A stretch of 64,000 nt of DNA from Vibrio coralliilyticus ATCC BAA-450 (GCF_000176135.1 NZ_ACZN01000018.1:496001-560000), one strand, 5' to 3'. Positions 46,801 through 54,870 are shown, numbered from the stretch's first letter. Notes: a model not told the origin generated them from the letters alone. Numbers and translations are program-made.

Positions 46801-46908
46801 ATATTGAATCGCAAGTTTTTGGTAGGAGACTATCCCCAGTAGAACAATCGCAATGCTCAGCACTGAGGCGAGCACTGGATGTTTAATACATATTTCAGGC
46901 AGCTTCAT
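43840..46908 (-). CDS. RND efflux transporter permease
   Basis: 1022-residue proton-driven inner-membrane pump of the HAE1/AcrB family, with 12 helices and two large periplasmic loops. The helix-4 proton relay Asp pair is in AIGLVVDDAIVVVENCYRH; GLVTKHGILMVEFAN and LRPILMTSLTMIIGSLPLAL are also typical. Two cysteines in TTDCQEGSCSLKI are unusual in this class. It overlaps the adaptor gene by 14 bp. A TolC-type outer channel is not in the operon. Substrate unknown; regulators encoded in and beside the operon suggest bile- or envelope-stress-linked control. Confidence 0.94.
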   Translation of the reverse strand: MKLPEICIKHPVLASVLSIAIVLLGIVSYQKLAIQYFPERQTASATVSASITGASAEFMSQNVAEELITAVTGLDKIKTMTTDCQEGSCSLKIQFEDGVSEVEYASLMNNLRSKVDGISDFPPAMTDKPTVTDDSSDTAMPSNIITFVNRGEMKKQELFDFISQQIAPQFKNVLGVGGVWGPYGGSNRAIRVWLQPERMAALNVSASDVVGTLSTYNATFTAGTIKGEVRDFSINPVNQVTSIEDVRDLVIRVDNGNIVRVNDVADVQMGEESLEPSMLHVDGDMAMSLQVLPLKSENPVTVANRVKAAMETMEVPDNVEMKMVYNQADFIEEAIDQGFMTLVEAIVLVSAIVVLFLGSLRVAAIPLITIPVCVIGVFGVMAMLGFSINVLTILAIILAIGLVVDDAIVVVENCYRHIEEGLSPFEAALKSCKEVVFPVIAMTLTLAVVYLPIGLMSGLTADLFQQFAFTLAASVIISGFVALTLSPMMSAYMLKSVTTSPKWFQWVETKLNAMTDKYMVYLNAWFKRPRQVLAGTAVLTILSVVAVWFMPKVLLPTEDTGFIEVTSHGPAGAGRLYDLDNADQINAVFEGNKEIEANLAYIETAPTNHVLLKPWEERNKSADEIINEMIAKAKETISAYTTSFSVRSADNLDVADNLILQVTTVNRDLDELSDTAAKVVELLEDYPGLSNVDNSTHRDQLRFDMSIDRNAIVLSGVDYGNVTNAISTFLGSVKAADLQADDGFTYPIQVQVNRQALGDFKVLDKLYVSSESGQRLPLSQFVSIKPVTAESNIKTYGGKDAAEITADLVPGYSADDVQAFLDEKLPELLKAGQSYEYDGVIKELNESSAGMQMLFGLALIFIFLILAAQFESFVDPLVILITVPLCLVGAILTLSVFGQSLNLYSKIGLLTLVGLVTKHGILMVEFANLKRKEGVEVMEAALMSARSRLRPILMTSLTMIIGSLPLALAEGPGSLGRVNIGLVLVGGLTIGTFFSLFFVPMAYVAVAKLREKSVLRKQLVEG

Positions 46909-48097
46909 TCGTTACCTCCGCTGGCTTTTCGTTTGCCGGCTCAGCTACCTTTTTTTCTTCTTTTTCTACTTCGGTCGGAAGTTCAGCGGCAGGTTTCTCT
47001 GCCTCCGCTTCTTTGACTGGCTGAGCAGGTAAAGTGCGTGACGGCAAAGTCACTGGTGATTTAGTGTTTTGAACAGATACAGGAGCCTCGTGATTGAGGT
47101 TTTGTCGGCCTGTTACAACAACGGTTTCGCCTAGCTTGAGACCAGATTCAATCGTCACGTAACCATTATTGGTGTTTTCACCAAGCTCGACTGGACGCTT
47201 GATCGCTTTGTTGTCTTCAACGACCCAAACGAAACGCTGGTCTCCGTCAGCGCCAATAGACGTCTGAGAAACCACTAGATGTGAGTTTGCCTCACCAATC
47301 GTTTGAGAAACCTTGGCGAACATACCCGGAACTAGAGCATTTTCTGGGTTATCAAAATGCGCGTGAATTTCTACACGGCCAGAACTTTCATCAACAAGTG
47401 GAGCGATATAGTTTACCTTGCCAGTGAACGTCTGGTCTTGGTATGCATCGACGGTTAGAGAGACTGCCTGGCCTAGCTTCGCTTTGCCGACTTCTGACTG
47501 GCTGATTGAGTAATGTACTTCAACCGGATCAAGTTTAATCAGGCTAACCAAGGCCGTTGCTGCTTCAACACGACTACCAACAGAATGAGTAAAGTTAGTC
47601 AGTTGACCGTCAAATGGTGCAATCAACTGGTAGTTCTGCATGTCGGTTTTCTTTTGACGGAAGTCTGCACGCGCAAGGTTCGCTTGTTGTTTAAGCTCTT
47701 CTACATCCTGAGCAGACATGGAATCTGGTTGTTTCTTTAGCAATGCCAACACACGGTCTAGCTTAGACTCAGCTAATGCCAATGAGCTCTCAGCTTTATC
47801 GAGTTCAGCTTTAGCTTGGTCATCATCAAGTTGAGCAATTAGCTCGCCTTTCTTAACCACATCACCATCGCTGAATTTTAGCGACTTAAGTTTTTCACCA
47901 GCACTGAACGTCAGCGCGGCAGAATCTGTTGCTTTAATTTTGCCAACTTCGTTAAGTGAAGCTGCACTTGATTGCTCGGCAACCACTTCGACGGTTACCG
48001 GAGTCGCAGGAACTTGATCTTCTGCTATCACGTTAACGGCATAAACGGAGCTAGCAGTGCATAAAATAGACAGCGGCAGAGCCTTAGAATTTTTCAT
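46895..48097 (-). CDS. RND efflux periplasmic adaptor with long charged tail
   Basis: 400-residue membrane fusion protein that links the RND pump to an outer-membrane channel. Signal sequence, then barrel-sandwich (KFSDGDVVKKGELIAQLDDD), coiled-coil hairpin (about 85-150) and beta-barrel domains (LDPVEVHYSISQSE). Residues about 345-400 form a Pro/Glu/Lys/Ala-rich tail (KEAEAEKPAAELPTEVEKEE) absent from standard adaptors, which is probably disordered. It is first gene of the pump operon. Confidence 0.92.
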   Translation of the reverse strand: MKNSKALPLSILCTASSVYAVNVIAEDQVPATPVTVEVVAEQSSAASLNEVGKIKATDSAALTFSAGEKLKSLKFSDGDVVKKGELIAQLDDDQAKAELDKAESSLALAESKLDRVLALLKKQPDSMSAQDVEELKQQANLARADFRQKKTDMQNYQLIAPFDGQLTNFTHSVGSRVEAATALVSLIKLDPVEVHYSISQSEVGKAKLGQAVSLTVDAYQDQTFTGKVNYIAPLVDESSGRVEIHAHFDNPENALVPGMFAKVSQTIGEANSHLVVSQTSIGADGDQRFVWVVEDNKAIKRPVELGENTNNGYVTIESGLKLGETVVVTGRQNLNHEAPVSVQNTKSPVTLPSRTLPAQPVKEAEAEKPAAELPTEVEKEEKKVAEPANEKPAEVTNEAA

Positions 48098-48244
48098 GAT
48101 TTGTCTCTAATTGATGAAACTTGCCGCTTGTTATACCTAAGATTTTCCTTGCTAAGTTAGGGCTTTGTCAGGTGGATGATATTTAATCATGAACCATTAT
48201 TAAAAAACCTCAAAGCCATGTTTTTAAAAGAAAAAACGCACAAA

Positions 48245-48274
48245 AAAAGCCAGCATCTAAATGCTGGCTTTTGC
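48245..48274 (-). terminator. Terminator of the second ToxR-like/partner pair
   Basis: Stem AAAGCCAGCAT/ATGCTGGCTTT with a 4-nt loop, 15 bp after the partner stop; isolates this pair from the pump operon downstream. Confidence 0.88.
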
Positions 48275-48288
48275 ACTATTTTTGAACA

Positions 48289-48738
48289 TTATTGTTCAGC
48301 AGTGACAAACAGGTAGGAGTATCTTGGTGCAACCAGAATCGTTTGCTCCTTACCGATACGAATGACTTTCAACTCTTCCATTGAATGCATTCCTCGTTGA
48401 CTGAACATAGTCTCCATAATGTTCAACTTTTTACCCTCTGGCACAACTTGCTCAGCGGAGATTGGCATCAGAGACAAACCATATGAGTCAAAGTCATAAT
48501 GCCCTGTGGTATTAAACCCAACCAGATTCCCAGTCAAGAAATACAGTTCGTATTGGCCAGAACGTTTCAGGTTCAGTGACGCACGCATTTTAACCAGCTC
48601 ACTACCTTCTCGCTTGGGTATAACTATTTGCGTATGACTTTCAAAGTTCTGATTCATGGTCGGTGAGTTGACGTAAGCTGCCACTCCACCAATCGCTAAA
48701 CCCGCTAACACGCTGGTGATCGTCATCGTCTTATTCAC
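48289..48738 (-). CDS. VtrC/ToxS-like membrane-anchored partner, copy 2
   Basis: 149-residue paralogue of the protein at 42702-43154. One N-terminal helix (MNKTMTITSVLAGLAIGGVAAY) is followed by a periplasmic domain rich in beta strands (GFNTTGHYDFDSYGLSLM). GTG start overlaps the regulator stop by 8 bp. Likely partner and stabiliser, or ligand-binding half, of the ToxR-like protein encoded just upstream; ligand unknown. Confidence 0.75.
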   Translation of the reverse strand: MNKTMTITSVLAGLAIGGVAAYVNSPTMNQNFESHTQIVIPKREGSELVKMRASLNLKRSGQYELYFLTGNLVGFNTTGHYDFDSYGLSLMPISAEQVVPEGKKLNIMETMFSQRGMHSMEELKVIRIGKEQTILVAPRYSYLFVTAEQ

Positions 48739-49390
48739 AAATCACCTCCACTTCTTCAGGTAGGTAACTGACTGACGTTCCATCCTGATCAACCAAGATC
48801 ACCTGATTACCGGTCTGGAAAGCACGGACATTAGCCAATGTAACAGGCTCGTCTGTCTGAACCGTGCACCCTAAGTAACGGGTTTCAGTATAGTCAGCTT
48901 CAACCCAAGGCGTACGTAGAGTAGAAACAAGCAGATATCCCGCCAAAGCGCTCAGGCTAAACATAACCAGATAGCGCGCATTGCGCTTTTTCAATACCGT
49001 TGAAGATACATCGGAGAGAACTTCGCTTTCCGCCGAAGAAGATAAAACAGAGTTGTCAGCTAAAGCCTCTGGTTCGTAATCCCTGACTTCACCGTTAAAT
49101 TGATAACCAACACCACGAATCGTACTGATGATTTCGCTGTTTTTATCTTGAAGTGCTTTTCGGCAGCTTGATACACAGTGCAGCAAGCTACTCTCTTCAA
49201 CAATAACGCCTTTTTTATGCCAGACCTGTTCCAAAAGTTCTGATTTAGAGAGGGGCTTATGGGGGTGCTCAATCATGTATTGAAGTAGTGCAACTTCGTT
49301 ACCACCAAGCATAGTTTTCTGACCGGAATCAGCGTCTTCCACTGAACCAGCAAGCAAGTTGAGAATATGATTATTATTAATTATCAGCAT
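48731..49390 (-). CDS. ToxR-like membrane-bound winged-helix regulator, copy 2
   Basis: 219-residue paralogue of the regulator at 43147-43836. The winged helix (about 1-105) is closely similar: VALLQYMIEHPHKPLSKSEL, EESSLLHCVSSCRKAL, TIRGVGYQFNGEV. Then come a Ser-rich linker, a membrane helix (about 143-160) and a small periplasmic domain with two cysteines (LGCTV and terminal VICE). The pair is transcribed toward the RND operon but has its own terminator, so it can act in trans on the pump promoter; this is inference. Confidence 0.88.
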   Translation of the reverse strand: MLIINNNHILNLLAGSVEDADSGQKTMLGGNEVALLQYMIEHPHKPLSKSELLEQVWHKKGVIVEESSLLHCVSSCRKALQDKNSEIISTIRGVGYQFNGEVRDYEPEALADNSVLSSSAESEVLSDVSSTVLKKRNARYLVMFSLSALAGYLLVSTLRTPWVEADYTETRYLGCTVQTDEPVTLANVRAFQTGNQVILVDQDGTSVSYLPEEVEVICE

Positions 49391-49447
49391 CGTAATAGAC
49401 TGAATATAGGTACTTTCTATACCTTAACCATATCTTAAAACTTATAA

Positions 49448-49483
49448 AAAAGAAAAACTCAACCGATTAAGACTGAGTTTTCG
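49448..49483 (-). terminator. Terminator of the glycosyltransferase-DedA operon
   Basis: On the minus strand AAAACTCA pairs with TGAGTTTT, and a long T-rich run follows; 17 bp after the DedA-like gene stop. Confidence 0.7.
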
Positions 49484-49499
49484 TTAGGCTTTTTGTTAT

Positions 49500-50774
49500 C
49501 TAGCTTCCAGTCTGAGGGATTATTGTTTCTTGAATGACCAATATCTGACCGTCAGTAAAATAGTCATGTTGGCCATCAATCGCGGTAGGTACAGATAGCG
49601 GCTGAAAGGCGATTGCTTGCTGCGGCAATATCGACTTTACCTGTTGGGCAAGTTTATCCCGCTCTTTATCCACATTTGGATCAATGCTGTGCAGTACAGT
49701 GAAAATGCCCGAATAGGCAGTGAATTTTAATCCGTTGTCATAGCTTATTGCACCGAGCCAAATCGTCTGATGACTTTGTGGGTCCACTCCTCCTTTCCAC
49801 CAGCGAATGTGGCTTCGCTGAACCAAATCTCCGGGAAGCTGGAATGCCAAATTTTGAGGGGTTTGGTTCCAAAATAAATCAGACACTGGCGGAGTCTGGT
49901 TATTAATCAAATCTAAATATACGGATGGGTCAATGTCATGACGTGAAAATGTGTGATTCTCAATCCAGCCAAGCTGCAACATCAACTCACGTGGTGAGTC
50001 GCCAAAATAGAGCACGTTGATAGCCTGTGCATCGAATACCGATGATTTCCCTGGGTACGCTTTGAACTTCAGCGCAGTGGGTGCAATTTTTGGAGCCGGC
50101 CCTGTCTGCTCAACAAAGTCATCGGACATATGGAAAAAGTGCGTGTAGTTGGCGTACAGCATCGCACCCAGCAGAAACAACGAGAATTTAGGCAACATCA
50201 AACGCCACTTTAAGCGTTTACCAATAAACAGAAAAACCAGACTGGCAGCAACGGCAATGAGGCTGGCTTGGTGCTCAACAATGACGGCTTTGACTTCAGC
50301 GAACATTGGAAATTTATCGATGCCATAAGCGAGCAGATAGCCCCACATCACAAACTGGCCTACCCCCAGCACCAGCCCAATAGAAGAAAAAACGCTAAAT
50401 CGCACCCAGGTAATCTTATTGGTGCCCGCAATAAACGGCACAACCCATGCTACAGGCCCAAGTAGGCGAGCAAACGCTAATACCGCGTTACCTCGCTTTG
50501 CCATTAGATGACGACATCGGGCTATCGGGCGTCTGGTCTTAGGCTGCCACTTAATCAATTTTTTCTGAGCAGGCACGCCTACTTTTCGCCCAATGAAATA
50601 GCTCGCCTGATCGCCAAGAAAGCCACCAAGCAGTACCGCGAAGACGCCAGTAATAACCCCTTGATGCAACTGATAACCCGCTGCGATCAGAAAAGGCTCT
50701 CCCGGCACAAATAGATTGGCGCCTATTAACGCATCCAGTAAGGCCCCAACAAACAGGCTAGCTCCTTCAAACAT
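49500..50774 (-). CDS. DedA-family (VTT) membrane protein with C-terminal LssY-like domain
   Basis: 424-residue protein. ATG 50774 is preferred to a TTG two codons earlier; CAGGGA precedes it. Residues 1-190 are a DedA/VTT domain (LIGANLFVPGEPFLIAAGY, LGGFLGDQASYFIGRKVG) linked to lipid-carrier recycling, followed by helices near 165-180 and 195-210. Residues about 235-420 match the LssY C-terminal domain, found with PAP2 phosphatases in some bacteria. It follows the glycosyltransferase by 18 bp, so an envelope lipid or glycan role is likely. Confidence 0.85.
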   Translation of the reverse strand: MFEGASLFVGALLDALIGANLFVPGEPFLIAAGYQLHQGVITGVFAVLLGGFLGDQASYFIGRKVGVPAQKKLIKWQPKTRRPIARCRHLMAKRGNAVLAFARLLGPVAWVVPFIAGTNKITWVRFSVFSSIGLVLGVGQFVMWGYLLAYGIDKFPMFAEVKAVIVEHQASLIAVAASLVFLFIGKRLKWRLMLPKFSLFLLGAMLYANYTHFFHMSDDFVEQTGPAPKIAPTALKFKAYPGKSSVFDAQAINVLYFGDSPRELMLQLGWIENHTFSRHDIDPSVYLDLINNQTPPVSDLFWNQTPQNLAFQLPGDLVQRSHIRWWKGGVDPQSHQTIWLGAISYDNGLKFTAYSGIFTVLHSIDPNVDKERDKLAQQVKSILPQQAIAFQPLSVPTAIDGQHDYFTDGQILVIQETIIPQTGS

Positions 50775-50792
50775 AACCAAAGTCCCTGAGTA

Positions 50793-51521
50793 TTACTGCT
50801 CTTTATAGTGGCCGAACTTGTAATCCATTTCGTTATTGCGCATTTCACCAAAGAAGAAACGACGAACATTGGCTTTAAAGTAAGTCATACCCATTTTGAA
50901 AATACCATCTTGATCTAAGCGGCGAGGATCAAAGCCAAACGTCAGATTCAAGAAGCGGAACCGCCATGTTTTGCTGGCACGCTTCACATAGTCACAGTCT
51001 TCACACAAAACGATTTGCTCATCAAAGCCATTCAGTTGTTCATGCACGCGTTTGGTCGAGAAAATACACGCCCCAACCGCGGTGGGAAAAATAAACTGCG
51101 TCGTAAACAGACCTAAATTAAACAAACCATAACCTAGCTTGTGTACCACAGGCAGATCTTTGGCGCCCATATACACACCCGCAACCTCAAGCTGCTTTTC
51201 TTCTAACTGACTGACTGCGTTAGCTAAGAAGTTCGGCGCTAGTTGAACGTCTGCATCAAGAAACAACAAACGCTCATGCTTTGCCATAGACGCGCCTATA
51301 TTGCGCCCTAGGCTCACACCGCGTGTATCCATTTTGTGCACGGTTAATGCAGGCAAAGATGCTTCATATGCGCTCGCCACTTCTCTTGTCGCGTCTTCGC
51401 TGTCTGAGTCGACAAGAATCACTTCAAAGTCACGATGCGTCTGCTTGCTCAAATCTTCCATCAAACGCCCAATGCGCTTTTCTTCATTCAAGGTAATGAC
51501 AACAATACTTACTGGTCCCAT
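50793..51521 (-). CDS. Family 2 glycosyltransferase
   Basis: 242-residue GT-A fold glycosyltransferase. ATG 51521 (MGPVSIVVITLNEEKRIGRL) is chosen because GAGGAG lies 6 bp before it. The nucleotide-sugar site is in ITLNEEKRIG, the metal-binding DxD in LFLDADVQL, and the probable catalytic acid in CEDCDYVKRA. No membrane helix is evident, so it is a soluble or peripheral enzyme. It is first gene of an operon with the DedA/LssY protein. Acceptor unknown. Confidence 0.88.
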   Translation of the reverse strand: MGPVSIVVITLNEEKRIGRLMEDLSKQTHRDFEVILVDSDSEDATREVASAYEASLPALTVHKMDTRGVSLGRNIGASMAKHERLLFLDADVQLAPNFLANAVSQLEEKQLEVAGVYMGAKDLPVVHKLGYGLFNLGLFTTQFIFPTAVGACIFSTKRVHEQLNGFDEQIVLCEDCDYVKRASKTWRFRFLNLTFGFDPRRLDQDGIFKMGMTYFKANVRRFFFGEMRNNEMDYKFGHYKEQ

Positions 51522-51724
51522 ATCCAACTCCTCAATCAATCTATCATTCACGATATGAACAATACCGTGGTGAGACTTAATCACGCGTGAGAAGAATGTT
51601 CAGATTCGGTTCATATTGACCGCTTGTTTAGGTGTAAAAATGTAAGTATCTTGTGCCTGCCTCAAACAACGGTAAGCGACTGAAAATATTTACTCAAAAG
51701 ATAGCCAGTTAAACGGGTTTTCTA

Positions 51725-51753
51725 TTGCGGGAAAATCGAGAGAGTGATAGTAT
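51725..51753 (+). promoter_or_regulatory. Predicted rplY promoter
   Basis: TTGCGG (51725-51730), 17-bp spacer, TAGTAT (51748-51753), followed by the GC-rich discriminator CCGCGC that is typical of stringently controlled ribosomal promoters. It lies in the 343-bp gap 51522-51864. Confidence 0.5.
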
Positions 51754-51799
51754 CCGCGCTCGCTTGAAGAGTTACTACCAATTACTCGAAAGCGTTTAC

Positions 51800-51844
51800 C
51801 ACATTCACGCGAGGTCGCATCGCAGAATGTGACGTTATTTTTTT
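51800..51844 (+). promoter_or_regulatory. rplY leader hairpin (candidate L25 autoregulatory or attenuator structure)
   Basis: CACATTC/GAATGTG (51800-51806 with 51825-51831) plus inner GCGA/TCGC form an extended stem, followed within 5 nt by TTATTTTTTT, just 21 bp before the L25 start. L25 represses its own translation through the rplY leader in E. coli and relatives; here the T run also suggests transcription attenuation. Confidence 0.5.
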
Positions 51845-51864
51845 CATATTTGAGAGTAAATACT

Positions 51865-52143
51865 ATGAAATTTGAAGCAGTAGTACGTACTGAACTAGGT
51901 AAAGGTGCGAGCCGCCGCCTACGTCACGCTGGTCAATTCCCTGCTATCGTTTACGGTGGTGAGGCTGCGCCAGTATCTATCGTTCTTAACCACGACGACG
52001 TTGTTAACCAAATGGACAAGCCTGAGTTCTACGAAGGCATCGTTCTAGTGATCGACGGCGCTGAAGTTAAAGTTAAGCCACAAGACGTTCAACGTCACGC
52101 TTACAAGCCAAAAGTTGAGCACATGGACTTCATCCGCATCTAA
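51865..52143 (+). CDS. rplY: 50S ribosomal protein L25
   Basis: 92-residue 5S rRNA-binding ribosomal protein, short form without the CTC extension. ATG 51865 (MKFEAVVRTELGKGASRRLR) is the normal start; a longer reading frame upstream lies in the leader. The conserved LGKGASRRLRHAGQFPAIVYGG and C-terminal HMDFIRI are present. Monocistronic, with promoter, leader hairpin and terminator. Confidence 0.97.
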   Translation: MKFEAVVRTELGKGASRRLRHAGQFPAIVYGGEAAPVSIVLNHDDVVNQMDKPEFYEGIVLVIDGAEVKVKPQDVQRHAYKPKVEHMDFIRI

Positions 52144-52227
52144 TTCCCTACCAAGGAATTAAATCGGATTACATCCAGCCTTTTGCATAAAGAATATCGG
52201 CCTTACCAACCGAGACTTCTAAAAATT

Positions 52228-52262
52228 CGAAACCCCGATGCTACCAACATCGGGGTTTCACC
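52228..52262 (+). terminator. rplY terminator
   Basis: Stem GAAACCCCGATG/CATCGGGGTTTC with a 7-nt loop; T tract is weak. The remaining part of the gap to 52525 holds no gene I can recognise and presumably the GntR-gene promoter. Confidence 0.75.
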
Positions 52263-52525
52263 GTTTTTGGCCCCTCACAATCTCACATTTCCAATTTAGT
52301 AGCCATGTCTTTGTCATCGTAAAGCAAACTCAGCGTGGTACCGCTAGGAAATGCCCCCTTACCAAGGCACCTCTGAGTCAGAACAATTTTGATTTAAATA
52401 TACTTTCTTCAGGTAATCTACCCACTGTTTGTTAGGATACACGTCATTTTCTCTCACCGGGTAGACTTGGTATTCCCTCGTACCTTAAGTAAGATGCCCC
52501 TACCCCCCTTAGTTTTTATGGAATT

Positions 52526-53254
52526 ATGACTGAGTTATTTGAGCAAAAAAATTTGCAACCGTTGTACATTCAAGTCGCGGGAGAGTTAAAGCGCGAGATT
52601 GATAAAGGCACTTATCCAGCAGGCAGTAAGCTACCGTCTGAGAATCAGTTGGTGGAGCTGTTGAAAGTCAGCCGTGTTACGGTGCGTAAAGCGTTGCAAC
52701 AGCTCAATGATGGCGGTTATATCTTTTCCGAAAAGGGCAAAGGCAGCTTTGTTAAATCCAATAAGCTGCGTCATGACTTCTTATCTATGTCTGGATTGGC
52801 GCAAGAGGCAGCTGGTGCGGGTCTAGAAGCGACCAATATTGTCGATGCCTTTGAGGTGCAGCCTGCAGACGAGCTTGTCGCTCAAAAACTCAATATCGCT
52901 GTTGGTGAGCCCGTTAATTTTGCTCGTCGTTTAAGACTGGTTAACGACCAAGTCGTCTCATTTGAAGAGTTCTACATCCCTCGAGTACTACTTCCCAACC
53001 TAACAAAAGACGATCTCAAGGGATCAAAGTTCGAATATTTGAGTCGTCACGGTATTGAGATGGTCAAGACGCAACAGAAACTGTTACCCGCGTTGCCCGA
53101 CGTGACAGTTCAGCAATTTTTGGATGTTGGAGAGCTTGATCCCATCTTGATCAACCACTCTCAGAACTTCTATGAAGAGCAGAAAATATACGAATACTCA
53201 ACGGTTTATTATAAATCTAGTCTGTATGACTTTGAGATAACCGCACGAGTTTAG
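52526..53254 (+). CDS. GntR/UTRA-family transcriptional regulator of the sucrose locus
   Basis: 242-residue repressor-type regulator. An N-terminal GntR winged helix (LPSENQLVELLKVSRVTVRKAL) is joined to a UTRA effector domain (about 85-235). Such regulators sense phosphorylated sugars. It sits directly upstream of the EIIBC, GH32 and porin genes, and nested ACCTGTAT operators lie in front of EIIBC. The more usual Vibrio sucrose regulator is a LacI-type ScrR, so a GntR regulator here is notable. A terminator separates it from the next gene. Confidence 0.88.
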   Translation: MTELFEQKNLQPLYIQVAGELKREIDKGTYPAGSKLPSENQLVELLKVSRVTVRKALQQLNDGGYIFSEKGKGSFVKSNKLRHDFLSMSGLAQEAAGAGLEATNIVDAFEVQPADELVAQKLNIAVGEPVNFARRLRLVNDQVVSFEEFYIPRVLLPNLTKDDLKGSKFEYLSRHGIEMVKTQQKLLPALPDVTVQQFLDVGELDPILINHSQNFYEEQKIYEYSTVYYKSSLYDFEITARV

Positions 53255-53262
53255 AGAATGTC

Positions 53263-53290
53263 GAATAGCCCACGTTTGTGGGCTATTTTT
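53263..53290 (+). terminator. Terminator of the GntR-family gene
   Basis: Stem AATAGCCCAC/TGTGGGCTATT with a short loop then seven T, 10 bp after the stop. Confidence 0.9.
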
Positions 53291-53378
53291 TTATCTATAG
53301 GTTTTTGAAGGTAAGCAATCTTATGCATTTCAGGTAAACAACAAGTGTGACGAATAACAAAAAACGACAACCAAAAAT

Positions 53379-53430
53379 ACAACCTGTATCCTACCTGTAT
53401 TATCATAAATACAAGTTAAATACAGGTTGT
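53379..53430 (+). promoter_or_regulatory. Nested operators of the sucrose operon
   Basis: Perfect 11-bp inverted repeat ACAACCTGTAT (53379-53389) and ATACAGGTTGT (53420-53430), enclosing a second pair ACCTGTAT (53393-53400) and AATACAAGT (53408-53416). Four half-sites fit a dimeric GntR-family repressor binding twice; the site ends 32 bp before the EIIBC start and should overlap its promoter. Confidence 0.7.
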
Positions 53431-53461
53431 TATTTCTTTGCACTCTTTGGAGACGAAATTT

Positions 53462-54826
53462 ATGGCGCGAGATGCGAGAGTTGTAGCGGATAGAGTCATG
53501 TCCTTACTGGGAGGTGAGGGCAATATCGTACAACTGAATCACTGTGCAACACGATTGCGTGTTGTGGCCAAGGATGATGAAAAAGTCAACGCTGAAGGAC
53601 TCAGCGCAACGGAAGGCGTACACGGGTACTTTTTCCAAAATGGTCAGCACCAGGTGATCTTGGGTACAGGCTTTGTGGGTAAGGTTTTTGCCATCATGAA
53701 AGGCAATGAAGCCATTGAAGAAACGCCAGAAGCAGAAGAGAAAAATGACAAAGTAAGCACCTTCCAAACGTTAACTCGTACTTTTTCTGACATCTTCGTC
53801 GCCATTATTCCAGCCCTAGTTGCCACTGGTTTGCTAATGGGGCTGCGTGGATTGTTAGTCAACGGATTCGGGATTGAGCTCTCTCCACAGCTCAATACGC
53901 TGTCTCAAGTTTTAACCGACACAGCCTTCATCTTTATTCCAGTATTAGTGACTTGGTCGGCGATGCGCGTATTTGGTGGTAATCCAGTGCTCGGTATTGT
54001 TTTGGGCTTGATGCTGGTGGCTCCGCAACTAGCTAGTAAATGGGATGTCGCTTTCGGTAACGCAGAAGCGATGATGATTCCGTTTATGGGCTTTGAGATT
54101 GCGGTAACTGGTTTACAGAGTTCAATTCTTCCAGCGGTGTTTATGGGTTGGTTCGCTGCTCTAGTTGAGCGTAAATCACGCCAATACATCCCTGAAGTAT
54201 TGGACCTCATTCTGACGCCATTTATCACTCTATTGGTCTCTTTGATTGCAGGTTTGGTGTTCGTTGGTCCAATCCTACTCGGAATTGAGAAGCTGATTAC
54301 CGAAGCCGTGCTCTACTTCTTACAAATCCCATACGGCATTGGTGGCTTGATTTACGGCGGCGCAATTCAATTCATGGCGGTAACAGGTATGCACCACACC
54401 ATCGTGCCTATCACGATCGCGATGGTGACAGACACAGGCTTTGACTACATCAACCCATTGGGTACCGCTGCAATCGCTGGCCAGTTTGGAGCGGCAATGG
54501 CAGTGATGTCGATGCAGACAGACAAGGTTAAACGCACGGGAATGTTTGGTGCCGCACTGCCAGCTCTATTTGGCATTACTGAGCCAGCCATGTTCGCGAT
54601 TACCTTACCTCGCGTAAAACCTTTCTTATACGGCTGTGTTGGTGGTGCGCTAGGTGGCTGTTTGGGCGCAATTGCGGGTATCGGCTCAGCGGGTACGGGC
54701 GCAACCATGCTACCGGGTGTCCTACTTTATCTTGGCGGCGGTCTAGGAATGTATGTTCTTGTGATGCTAGTCGGCGCAGCCTCTGCTTTCGCGCTAACAA
54801 AGCTACTTTACAAAGAGCCTAAATAA
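53462..54826 (+). CDS. PTS sucrose-type EIIBC component
   Basis: 454-residue phosphotransferase permease. ATG 53462 (MARDARVVADRVMSLLGG) has GGAGACG upstream. The N-terminal IIB domain carries the phosphorylated Cys28 in LNHCATRLRVV; the IIC domain (about 105-450) has about ten helices and the substrate loop GMHHTIVPITIAM. There is no IIA domain, so phosphate would come from a separate glucose-type IIA, as for ScrA. The neighbouring GH32 hydrolase makes sucrose (or another beta-fructoside) the likely sugar. Confidence 0.9.
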   Translation: MARDARVVADRVMSLLGGEGNIVQLNHCATRLRVVAKDDEKVNAEGLSATEGVHGYFFQNGQHQVILGTGFVGKVFAIMKGNEAIEETPEAEEKNDKVSTFQTLTRTFSDIFVAIIPALVATGLLMGLRGLLVNGFGIELSPQLNTLSQVLTDTAFIFIPVLVTWSAMRVFGGNPVLGIVLGLMLVAPQLASKWDVAFGNAEAMMIPFMGFEIAVTGLQSSILPAVFMGWFAALVERKSRQYIPEVLDLILTPFITLLVSLIAGLVFVGPILLGIEKLITEAVLYFLQIPYGIGGLIYGGAIQFMAVTGMHHTIVPITIAMVTDTGFDYINPLGTAAIAGQFGAAMAVMSMQTDKVKRTGMFGAALPALFGITEPAMFAITLPRVKPFLYGCVGGALGGCLGAIAGIGSAGTGATMLPGVLLYLGGGLGMYVLVMLVGAASAFALTKLLYKEPK

Positions 54827-54870
54827 TTTTTCACCACTAATTTGAGTGAATAGCATTTTCTGGAGTTGTT

